A stretch of 8,243 nt of DNA from an uncultured Lachnospiraceae bacterium (GTDB lineage: Bacteria > Bacillota > Clostridia > Lachnospirales > Lachnospiraceae). Shown here piece after piece: positions 1-5,655 of the stretch. The position numbers and the translations under genes are program-made. The DNA lies in the NCBI GenBank assembly GCA_902772565.1, contig CACYBJ010000169.1, positions 1-8,243 of the forward strand, read 5' to 3'. Under the pieces are notes generated by a model. That model searched no databases, was not told where the DNA came from, and saw only the letters and a list, made by a program, of their open reading frames with translations. How positions within the stretch are numbered: position 1 is the first letter of the stretch; every line of letters begins with the position of its first letter.

Positions 1-416
1 ATGGTAGCATTAAAGTAGGCCAGGCGGATAAGGGCTGCCAACACGTAAAACAATGCGATAACAAGAAGAATAATGAGCATTCCGTAGGAACCGTCATAGT
101 TCTTTCTCTTAACAAGTTCTGTGAAGATACCGCTTAAACGAAGCTGTGCAAGACCGATGGAAACCGGAAGCACGCCGAAGCAGATAAGATCTGCCAGAGA
201 ATCTATCTGGATACCGAAGTTCTTTTCGATTTCCGTTCTGTTCTTTTTGGTTCTGGCAACCTTGCCGTCAAAGGTATCAAGAATACCCGAAAGCATCAGA
301 AAGAATATTCCTATTTCCGGATGTCCGACACCGGTTACGGCAATGATAATACCTGTCACGCCCGAAATAAGGGACAAGTATGTAAGGATTACCGTATAAT
401 CATATACACCTATCAA
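1..416 (-). CDS. CDP-alcohol phosphatidyltransferase, PssA-like (C-terminus beyond left edge)
   Basis: Integral membrane enzyme that should transfer a phosphatidyl group from CDP-diacylglycerol to an alcohol, probably serine, in phospholipid synthesis. 138 residues are visible. The family signature is complete: D47-x2-D50-G51-x2-A54-R55, then G68-x3-D72-x3-D76, the aspartates that bind metal and activate the alcohol. The stretch after it (DSLADLICFGVLP) resembles Bacillus PssA (DSFADLVTFGVAP). The link between R55 and G68 is 12 residues, against the usual 8-9. The start is TTG at 416, overlapping the TGA stop of the upstream gene as TTGA, with GGGAGG eight bases upstream; no in-frame ATG lies nearby. 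The overlap implies translational coupling with the flippase-like gene. Choice of serine over glycerol phosphate or inositol is inferred from similarity only, because the rest of the protein is missing. Confidence 0.85.
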   Translation of the reverse strand, partial: MIGVYDYTVILTYLSLISGVTGIIIAVTGVGHPEIGIFFLMLSGILDTFDGKVARTKKNRTEIEKNFGIQIDSLADLICFGVLPVSIGLAQLRLSGIFTELVKRKNYDGSYGMLIILLVIALFYVLAALIRLAYFNAT

Positions 417-1447
417 CTCTTTTTCCTCCCTGCAAAATACCCAAATAATGTTACTATTCCGCTGACTGTTACGCAGAAGTAAAATGTAATGGCACGGCTT
501 ATCATCTCTACTGTATAAACCATGTTTTCACTCATAATATAACCGAAGCCATCAATCATTAAATAATCCGAAATACCCATGGCTCCGGGGATGGGTACCA
601 GGTTATATCCGATGTTTACCATACACTGCTTTGCAAATACGGTAATCATCCGGCCTTTCTCGCCTCCGAGAGATGCATATACAAGCATGGGCACCATAAT
701 TTGGGAGCCTCTTTGCAAAACGTTCCAGATAAAAGTGCTTACAAGAAGGCTTCTGTGGCCTGTAATCAGTTCGGCGCACATTCTGTAATCGCCGCTGATC
801 TTGTTTATCTTATTAAGCTTACGTTCTTTTTCTTTGATTATTTTCTTATTATATAAAAAAGTTATAAGTCCTGACAGAGGTTTAAATAAAATCCTCTCAT
901 TTTTTATCATAATATAGAAAATGATTGCCAGAATCGTAAGAGCTGCAAATCCAAGTCCTACAATAACCTTCGAGAAAGTGTTGAAATCAAGGAACACCCT
1001 GGGGCTTATTATGATCGACACCACACCGATAAAGATAATGGACACGGTATACATCATCATGTTAAGTATCAGGGTGGCGGTTATGATTCCGGCAGGTATT
1101 CCGTCCCTGTGCATATACAGGGCGCTGGCAGGCTGGCCTCCCGTGGCGGAAGGAGTAATTGCCGAATAGTAGAAATCGGCATTCGAATAAAGAAGACCCC
1201 TTTTAAGACTCCTCTTATATCCGGCCTTTTTCAGAATGTTGCAAACCGCGAAGGCCTCAAAGACTATGTACATGGCAGATGCCAAAACAGCCAGACCCAG
1301 AAACAGTTTGTCAGACGACGCTACGGAATCAACCAGATCACATATGGAAATATTCTTACTGAAATCCAATACCACCTTAATGGTAAGTATTGCCAGCAAG
1401 AAAGTGATTATCGCCCAAACTAGATTTTTAGATGGTTTCTTTTTCAT
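413..1447 (-). CDS. Flippase-like integral membrane protein (LPG synthase TM-domain family, PF03706 type)
   Basis: A 344-residue polytopic membrane protein with about seven or eight hydrophobic segments. It matches the lysylphosphatidylglycerol synthase transmembrane (flippase-like, UPF0104) family: TPSATGGQP near residues 98-106 and PIPGAMGISD near 285-294 are that family's two conserved segments. It has no C-terminal aminoacyltransferase domain, so it is not an MprF that makes lysyl-lipid; a lipid-translocation or polysaccharide-related role is the usual guess and is unproven. The ATG at 1447 gives a basic N-terminus (MKKKPSKN) followed directly by a membrane helix, as in relatives, but its Shine-Dalgarno is poor: AAGGAG lies 27 bases upstream. 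A GTG at 1504 would add 19 residues. It sits 93 bases after corA with no clear terminator and overlaps the phosphatidyltransferase by four bases, so the three are probably co-transcribed. Confidence 0.85.
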   Translation of the reverse strand: MKKKPSKNLVWAIITFLLAILTIKVVLDFSKNISICDLVDSVASSDKLFLGLAVLASAMYIVFEAFAVCNILKKAGYKRSLKRGLLYSNADFYYSAITPSATGGQPASALYMHRDGIPAGIITATLILNMMMYTVSIIFIGVVSIIISPRVFLDFNTFSKVIVGLGFAALTILAIIFYIMIKNERILFKPLSGLITFLYNKKIIKEKERKLNKINKISGDYRMCAELITGHRSLLVSTFIWNVLQRGSQIMVPMLVYASLGGEKGRMITVFAKQCMVNIGYNLVPIPGAMGISDYLMIDGFGYIMSENMVYTVEMISRAITFYFCVTVSGIVTLFGYFAGRKKS

Positions 1448-1540
1448 ATTACAAATACAAAGGTTTTTTACACTCTCCTTATTATCCCCTCGGTATTGTA
1501 CCACTATATTCCAAATTTGAAGATTAAAATTTCATTAAGA

Positions 1541-2464
1541 TTACAGCCACTTCTTCTTTTTAAAGAACCAAAGGCTCACAACAACTATAAGCACACTGGC
1601 TATAATAACTATGGGGTAGCCAAGCTTTGAAGCAAGCTCAGGCATATAAATAAAGTTCATGCCATACCAGCCCACAATAAGGGTAAGAGGCATAAAAATG
1701 GTGGTAACTACCGTAAGAACAGTCATGATCCTGTTCTGCTTGATATCAAGATGTGCCTTGTAAAGATCGCGAAGCTGCATGGTGAAATCGCGAAGAGCGG
1801 CTGATGTATCATGAAGTCTTGATAAACGGTTGAAAGAAAGCCTGAAGTATCGGATGTTCTCCTGTTTAAAGAAATTATTTTCGTTTTCTTCGAACTCCTG
1901 TACCAGATCCATCATCTGCTCGTAATGGATCCTGAGATCCCGGATATCACCGCGGATTTCGTTTAGTCTTCCGGAAGGAAAATCTTCGGCTTCATCCTCG
2001 GCCAGTATAGCCTGTTCCATACCGTCAAGTTCACACTCGTATTTTTCCAAAAGGCGCTGATCTTCTTTTATGATCTGTTCCAGAAAATCATAAATGAAAC
2101 GCTCAAGGCTTGGCATCTTCCACTTTTTAGTCTGGATTATGCCTCGGAGCAGTTCTTCCACCGTACCGTTGTCATCAATAAAAACAATTCCCTTTTCATC
2201 AAGGGCAAATGCGAATTCGCCGTAATCTGCCGAAAGATTGTTCCTGTTGGGAATGGAGAAGGTACCGGTGAGGGAGTCGTAGTTGACATCTGCCTTGGTT
2301 CCGTAAATCTCCGTGGAATCAGTGTCCATGTCTATACCCATATCAAAGCTGTCAGCATGCTCTTTCCACTCTTCATTGGTAAGAACGGCCACATACTGCT
2401 TGTCAGTCTTTTTTATGTCATCCCGGCTTACTCTTTTTAAAGTATCATCTATTAAATAAAACAT
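1541..2464 (-). CDS. corA: CorA-family divalent cation transporter
   Basis: Pentameric channel for Mg2+ (or Co2+/Ni2+) in the cytoplasmic membrane. The protein of about 307 residues has a long acidic, helical cytoplasmic N-terminal domain (EEN, EDEAED and similar clusters) and two C-terminal membrane helices. The signature YGMNF lies at the end of the first helix (GMN at about 268-270) and is followed by the MPEL loop, which matches the loop of E. coli CorA. The protein ends in the basic tail KKKKWL, typical of the family. I chose the ATG at 2464 (MFYLIDD) because family members start there. A TTG at 2494 would add ten residues and has a weak GGCGGG in Shine-Dalgarno position; neither start has a strong ribosome site. 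It has its own promoter (extended -10 at 2556-2564) and a hairpin-forming leader. It leads a likely operon with the flippase-like and phosphatidyltransferase genes. Confidence 0.92.
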   Translation of the reverse strand: MFYLIDDTLKRVSRDDIKKTDKQYVAVLTNEEWKEHADSFDMGIDMDTDSTEIYGTKADVNYDSLTGTFSIPNRNNLSADYGEFAFALDEKGIVFIDDNGTVEELLRGIIQTKKWKMPSLERFIYDFLEQIIKEDQRLLEKYECELDGMEQAILAEDEAEDFPSGRLNEIRGDIRDLRIHYEQMMDLVQEFEENENNFFKQENIRYFRLSFNRLSRLHDTSAALRDFTMQLRDLYKAHLDIKQNRIMTVLTVVTTIFMPLTLIVGWYGMNFIYMPELASKLGYPIVIIASVLIVVVSLWFFKKKKWL

Positions 2465-2497
2465 ATTCGTACCATGTTGCAGACGTGATGCCAATCT

Positions 2498-2520
2498 GAT
2501 GACCCGCCTGCTGCGTCATC
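2498..2520 (-). promoter_or_regulatory. Leader hairpin immediately upstream of corA
   Basis: GATGAC and GTCATC form a 6-bp inverted repeat around an 11-base centre, extendable to seven pairs plus a wobble pair on the minus strand. It has no U-tract, so it is not an intrinsic terminator. It lies between the predicted corA promoter and both candidate starts, and it contains the GGCGGG that would be the Shine-Dalgarno for the TTG start. A role in translation is inference. Confidence 0.4.
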
Positions 2521-2555
2521 AAAGGATTTGAATGTATTACACAAAATCAAATTAT

Positions 2556-2564
2556 ATTATACCA
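2556..2564 (-). promoter_or_regulatory. corA promoter, extended -10 element
   Basis: On the minus strand TGGTATAAT is a perfect extended -10 (TG-n-TATAAT). The -35 is poor (TCGATT at 17-bp spacing) and falls inside the terminator of the preceding iron operon, so recognition would rest on the extended -10. The predicted start near 2549 gives a leader of 55-85 bases, too short for a full M-box Mg2+ riboswitch. Confidence 0.6.
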
Positions 2565-2573
2565 TAAAACAGT

Positions 2574-2606
2574 AAAAAAATCGAGTAGGATGACTCCTAC
2601 TCGATT
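2574..2606 (-). terminator. Intrinsic terminator of the feo operon
   Basis: A 12-bp perfect stem (AATCGAGTAGGA paired with TCCTACTCGATT) with a 4-base loop. On the minus strand the T-run lies at 2580-2574. It lies 20 bases past the stop of the HMA gene, the last gene of the iron operon. The stem is symmetric but only the minus strand has the U-tract, so it acts in that direction and separates the iron operon from corA. Confidence 0.93.
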
Positions 2607-2625
2607 CGAAGGAAGGACTGTATAA

Positions 2626-2994
2626 TCATTTAATGGATTCTACATTGTAACCAAGTTCCGTTATTATTTTCGTTATTTCCTCATTATCCACCGCTCTCTC
2701 GCTTTTAACTACCGCAAGATTCCTGCTGCCGTAAACCCTGGCACTTAATCCGTCAACTAAGTTAAGTGCATTCTGAACACGGGCATAGCAATGCTCGCAA
2801 TGCATTCCGCCTATTTTCACATTTTTGACAGATGTTACCCGGGACAGTTTTTTTTTTTTTTTACGTTTAGCTCCGCCGGAGCCGCCACAGCATCCGCCCG
2901 CACCCTTAAAATGTGGGATGGATTTAATGACTGCCACGACAACAAGCACAACAAGTATTACTATAATTATTATATTCGAGAGATTGCTTCCCAT
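2626..2994 (-). CDS. Membrane-anchored HMA-domain protein with FeoB-associated-like Cys-rich N-terminus
   Basis: A 122-residue protein in two parts. Residues 7-23 are one hydrophobic helix. After it come GAGGCCGG with a Cys pair (35-36) and a basic stretch that includes five lysines (45-49), resembling the short FeoB-associated Cys-rich membrane proteins. Residues 55-122 form a heavy-metal-associated (HMA, CopZ-like) domain with the metal motif GGMHCEHC (Cys66, Cys69) and the usual ending, ITELGYNVESI. It probably binds a soft metal ion at the inner face of the membrane. Its place as last gene of the feo operon suggests a role with FeoB, but HMA domains usually bind Cu(I) or Zn(II), so the cargo is uncertain. 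The start ATG has AGGAG five bases upstream. The lysines are encoded by 15 consecutive A residues, a slippage-prone tract (plus strand 2848-2862). The reading frame is intact as given. Confidence 0.85.
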   Translation of the reverse strand: MGSNLSNIIIIVILVVLVVVAVIKSIPHFKGAGGCCGGSGGAKRKKKKKLSRVTSVKNVKIGGMHCEHCYARVQNALNLVDGLSARVYGSRNLAVVKSERAVDNEEITKIITELGYNVESIK

Positions 2995-3024
2995 GTTTTC
3001 TCCTAAGAAATAAACTATGGATTA

Positions 3025-3174
3025 TTATAAATTTTTCCTTGGACATTTACCTGCCATAGGGCAGCCTATACATCTTGTACCTTTTTTCTTTTCTTTGTAG
3101 ATATAGAGGCCGGCTGCGGAAAGAAGCAGCACGAGTACCGCAATAATAATCACGTTGGATAATATGGTTCCCAT
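3025..3174 (-). CDS. FeoB-associated Cys-rich membrane protein, 49 residues
   Basis: A small gene in the gap between feoB and the HMA gene. Translation from the ATG at 3174 gives MGTILSNVII..., one membrane helix (about residues 7-26), a basic stretch (KEKKKGTR), and the cysteine motif C-x2-CPMAG-x-C (Cys35, Cys38, Cys44) just before the end. This layout matches the FeoB-associated Cys-rich family (PF12669), whose members follow feoB in many Firmicutes and have no settled function; a role in handling Fe2+ or supporting FeoB is presumed. AAGGAG lies five bases before the start. It begins 51 bases after the feoB stop and ends 30 bases before the HMA gene, so it belongs to the same transcript. 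Its N-terminus (MGTILSN) resembles that of the next gene (MGSNLSN), which suggests that the anchor was duplicated. Confidence 0.88.
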   Translation of the reverse strand: MGTILSNVIIIAVLVLLLSAAGLYIYKEKKKGTRCIGCPMAGKCPRKNL

Positions 3175-3225
3175 GGTTGCTCCTTTCTTCGCCTACACCT
3201 TATGACATATGGTTTAGTTTGGATA

Positions 3226-5217
3226 TTAGCTAAGTTTATACTCTGCTTCCATCTTTCTGTTATTAACTTTGATGACTGCAAAGATTATAATTGCAAAACA
3301 AAGCACTGCAATAAGTCCCGGTACAAATCCCTTTCCTAATGAACCTGTAGTGATTACGGTTCCGATCTGGTATACAAGGAATCCCACCGTAAATCCTGTG
3401 CTAAGCTGTAATGCAATTGCACCCCAAAGCCATTTTGCGGATTTCATTTCGGAGTTCATGGCGCCGAGAGCCGCAAAGCAAGGCGGTGTATAAAGATTGA
3501 ACATAAGGTAAGCAAGAGCTGCTACCTTTGTGATACCCATTGCTGCAGCTACTGCATTTCCTTCACCGATAAGCTCAAGCTCATCAGGATCGATAAGGTT
3601 TGTAATAGCATAAACAGTAGCGATTGTACCTACTACGTTCTCCTTTGCGATAAAGCCTGTGATAGCTGCTGCCGCAAGCTGCCATGAAGCGATACCGACT
3701 ACAGGAACGAGAATGTATGAGAAAGGTCCTGCAATTCCTGCAAGGATTGAACTCTTTTCCATTCCCTCTTCAATAGCATGGAACTTAAAGTCGAAGGATG
3801 ACATAATCTGTACAACAGTGTTACATACAAGAATAATAGTTCCTGCTTTGATAATATATGCTTTACCACGCTCAAGCATGCTCTTAACAGCAAACCAGAG
3901 TGACGGTAATTTGTATTCAGGCATTTCGATGATGAAGAAACTCTTTCTGTATCTCATACCTGTAATAGCCTTAATAAGAAGTGCGCCAAGAAGGATAAGT
4001 ACAATACCAAGCATGTAGCATACAAAGCTTATCCACTTTGACTTCGGGAAGAATGCGCCTGCAAAAAGAGCGATTACGGGAAGTTTGGCACCGCAAGGCA
4101 TAAATGTTGCAAGCATTGCAGTACTTCTGCGTTCTCTTTCATTCTTAATTGTTCTGCAGGCCATGATTGCAGGAATACCGCAACCTGTACCGATAATCAT
4201 AGGAATTACGGACTTACCGGAAAGACCTACTTTCTTAAAGATCGGGTCAAGTACAACTGTGGCTCTTGACATGTAACCGCAGTCTTCAAGTAATGCAATA
4301 AGGAAGTACATTACCATAACGAGAGGAAGGAATCCTACTACCGCACCGACGCCGCCGATAACGCCGTCAATAAGGAGTGCATAAAGGAGAGGGTTGGCAT
4401 CTCCCAGCTTGTTTCCTGCCCATTCCTGGAACTTCTCGATCCATCCAACAAGAATATCTGCAAGCCATGTACCTACTGTAGTCTGTGAAATATAGAATAC
4501 AAGGAACATGATTCCGGCAAATATAACCAGTCCGAGTACCGGATTGGTTACGATCTTATCAATGGAATCACCTATGGTCTTATCTTTTGTAAGAACCTTA
4601 CGGTCTTCTACTTTCTTAACTGCGTCATTTACAAAATCAAAACGCTTACGGTCTGCTTCGATGACTGCTTCTTTGCTGTGAACATTTACTTCACCCTGAT
4701 GATACGGAGCCTTCTGGCTTCCGCCTTCAAGGGATGCCGCAACATTGATTACTTCAGAAAGACCGACATCGGAAGTGGATACTGTTTTAATAACCGGACA
4801 TCCTAAAAGTTCCGAAAGCTTGTCTGCGTCAACCTTGTTGCCCTTTTTGTCGTTAACATCACTCTTGTTAAGAGCTACAACAACAGGAATTCCAAGTTCC
4901 AGAAGCTGTGTAGTAAAGAAAAGGCTTCTGCTAAGGTTTGTGGCATCAACAATGTTGATAATTGCATCGGGATGCTCATTCTTTACATATGAACTTGTAA
5001 TGCTTTCCTCCGAAGTAAAAGGTGACATTGAATAAGCACCCGGAAGGTCTACAGCAATCAGCTCTTTACCGCTGTTGTTGTACTTACCTTTAATGGGGTG
5101 TTCCTTTCTGTCTACGGTTACTCCGGCCCAGTTACCGATTTTTTCATTTCTTCCCGTCAGCGCGTTATACATCGTGGTTTTACCGCTGTTGGGATTGCCC
5201 GCAAGTGCGATTCTCAT
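3226..5217 (-). CDS. feoB: Ferrous iron transporter FeoB
   Basis: A 663-residue Fe2+ transporter of the cytoplasmic membrane. The N-terminal G domain has G1 GNPNSGKTT (7-15), the G2 threonine in GVTV (Thr34), G3 DLPG (57-60), the following SPFTSEES switch and G4 NKSD (117-120). A helical spacer follows to about residue 220. The membrane part has two gate repeats. It contains GTGCGIPAIMA and FMPCGAKLPVIALFAGAFF, the Clostridia-type form of the conserved cysteine-containing gate motifs; a later segment, ITGFIAKENVVGT, is the second typical FeoB signature. It is shorter than E. coli FeoB (773 residues) but normal for Firmicutes. The start ATG has GGAGGAG just upstream. It follows feoA by 48 bases and precedes two small Cys-rich membrane proteins. 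No FeoC gene is present. The operon is probably repressed by the divergent DtxR-type protein when iron is plentiful. Confidence 0.97.
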   Translation of the reverse strand: MRIALAGNPNSGKTTMYNALTGRNEKIGNWAGVTVDRKEHPIKGKYNNSGKELIAVDLPGAYSMSPFTSEESITSSYVKNEHPDAIINIVDATNLSRSLFFTTQLLELGIPVVVALNKSDVNDKKGNKVDADKLSELLGCPVIKTVSTSDVGLSEVINVAASLEGGSQKAPYHQGEVNVHSKEAVIEADRKRFDFVNDAVKKVEDRKVLTKDKTIGDSIDKIVTNPVLGLVIFAGIMFLVFYISQTTVGTWLADILVGWIEKFQEWAGNKLGDANPLLYALLIDGVIGGVGAVVGFLPLVMVMYFLIALLEDCGYMSRATVVLDPIFKKVGLSGKSVIPMIIGTGCGIPAIMACRTIKNERERRSTAMLATFMPCGAKLPVIALFAGAFFPKSKWISFVCYMLGIVLILLGALLIKAITGMRYRKSFFIIEMPEYKLPSLWFAVKSMLERGKAYIIKAGTIILVCNTVVQIMSSFDFKFHAIEEGMEKSSILAGIAGPFSYILVPVVGIASWQLAAAAITGFIAKENVVGTIATVYAITNLIDPDELELIGEGNAVAAAMGITKVAALAYLMFNLYTPPCFAALGAMNSEMKSAKWLWGAIALQLSTGFTVGFLVYQIGTVITTGSLGKGFVPGLIAVLCFAIIIFAVIKVNNRKMEAEYKLS

Positions 5218-5238
5218 ATTACTCCTCCAAACTATACA

Positions 5239-5262
5239 ATTAATATTAATAAGGCATATGCC
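5239..5262. repeat. Paired short palindromes between feoA and feoB
   Basis: Two perfect palindromes lie in the 48-base feoA-feoB spacer: ATTAATATTAAT at 5239-5250 and GGCATATGCC at 5253-5262. As RNA they could form only small weak hairpins. They may affect mRNA processing or the feoA:feoB ratio, or may be chance in AT-rich DNA. Confidence 0.35.
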
Positions 5263-5265
5263 ATA

Positions 5266-5484
5266 CTAAACATGTATTGCGGATGCAAGCTCCGGATCGA
5301 TGTTGTACCTTGCATCCTTTATTGAAACCACGAGGTTTCTTTTTTTATCAACAACAGTGATCATTTCACCGCTGTAGCATCCCAGAGAAAACAGAAAGCT
5401 TTCCATTTCCTCATCTCCTTCTGTGTCAACATTTGTGATTCGGTATTCCTTACCGAGTTCTGCTTCATTTAAATTCACGATCAT
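5266..5484 (-). CDS. feoA: FeoA-domain protein
   Basis: A 72-residue cytoplasmic protein with the SH3-like FeoA fold: N-terminal 'L(N)EAELGKEYRITNV', a central 'ESFLFSLGCYSGEMITVVDKKRNLVVSIKDARYNIDPELAS' and a short end, matching the family over its whole length (usual size about 70-80 residues). FeoA is thought to bind FeoB and adjust its activity or complex assembly. It is first in the operon, 48 bases before feoB. The ATG at 5484 has AAAGGAT about seven bases upstream. An overlapping upstream ATG runs straight into a stop and was not used. The predicted leader is about 62 bases, from a strong promoter overlapped by two operator-like palindromes. Confidence 0.95.
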   Translation of the reverse strand: MIVNLNEAELGKEYRITNVDTEGDEEMESFLFSLGCYSGEMITVVDKKRNLVVSIKDARYNIDPELASAIHV

Positions 5485-5528
5485 ACCATATCCTTTCGGT
5501 TTGTCATAAAGTGTTTATCCTAACCATA

Positions 5529-5546
5529 GATTAGCCTTCGCTAACC
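5529..5546. promoter_or_regulatory. DtxR-type operator box 1, at the feoA transcription start
   Basis: GATTAGCCTTCGCTAACC on the plus strand is an imperfect palindrome with TTAGC/GCTAA arms. It lines up with box 2: read on the minus strand both fit GTTAGCG-n-A-n2-CTAA or its inverse, like the TTAG/CTAA core of DtxR/IdeR operators. It covers roughly +1 to +18 of the predicted feoA transcript. A lone extra half site, CTAACC, lies just outside at 5519-5524. Confidence 0.65.
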
Positions 5547-5552
5547 GTTGTT

Positions 5553-5581
5553 ATTATAGTTAGCGTAAACTAACTTGTCAA
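5553..5581 (-). promoter_or_regulatory. feoA operon promoter, consensus sigma-A
   Basis: On the minus strand there is a perfect -35 (TTGACA, 5581-5576), exactly 17 bp of spacer, and a perfect -10 (TATAAT, 5558-5553). The start is predicted near 5546. Such a strong promoter needs tight repression, and the spacer is occupied by an operator-like palindrome. Confidence 0.9.
5558..5575. promoter_or_regulatory. DtxR-type operator box 2, inside the feoA promoter spacer
   Basis: AGTTAGCGTAAACTAACT is an 18-bp palindrome with perfect 6-bp arms (AGTTAG/CTAACT). It fills the 17-bp spacer between -35 and -10 and shares one base with the -10. Its centre is 29 bp from that of box 1, close to three helical turns, so two repressor dimers could sit on one DNA face. 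Binding would block RNA polymerase. Confidence 0.75.
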
Positions 5582-5592
5582 TAGCAAATTAT

Positions 5593-5621
5593 TTGAATTT
5601 ATATATTTTTTGTGGTATTCT
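5593..5621 (+). promoter_or_regulatory. Promoter of the DtxR-family regulator
   Basis: TTGAAT (5593-5598), a 17-bp spacer and an extended -10, TG-G-TATTCT (5613-5621). The predicted start near 5628 gives a leader of about 28 bases. The operator-like boxes end 18 bp upstream of this -35, so autoregulation is not obvious from position. A second candidate, TTGTCA (5575-5580) with TTTATA (5598-5603), would share its -35 DNA with the feoA promoter on the other strand. Confidence 0.55.
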
Positions 5622-5655
5622 TTTTTACAGATTATTTATGCTTGGAGGTACAGTT

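Noticed and set aside
579..1423. Plus-strand open frames opposite the flippase-like gene
   Set aside because: They are antisense shadows of a clearly conserved membrane protein, with no ribosome sites and no recognisable domains.
1505..1540. Terminator between corA and the flippase-like gene
   Set aside because: Only weak AT-rich inverted repeats are present, with no GC stem followed by a T-run.
2465..2625. M-box Mg2+ riboswitch upstream of corA
   Set aside because: The leader from the predicted promoter is under 90 bases, whereas the M-box needs roughly 160. The upstream DNA is instead the terminator of the feo operon.
2791..3013. Plus-strand frames opposite the HMA gene with runs of Phe
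   Set aside because: The Phe runs are the antisense of the poly-A lysine tract and the frames have no other support.
3175..3225. FeoC gene after feoB
   Set aside because: The gap is only 51 bases, and the next gene encodes a membrane Cys-rich protein, not a winged-helix FeoC.
3699..3893. Open frame on the same strand inside feoB in another register
   Set aside because: It lies wholly within the conserved membrane part of FeoB, has no family resemblance and no plausible ribosome site.
5575..5655. Longer N-terminus for the DtxR-type regulator from an upstream TTG
   Set aside because: It would run through the -35/-10 region and lacks a ribosome site; the ATG at 5656 has GGAGG seven bases upstream and begins where the family begins.
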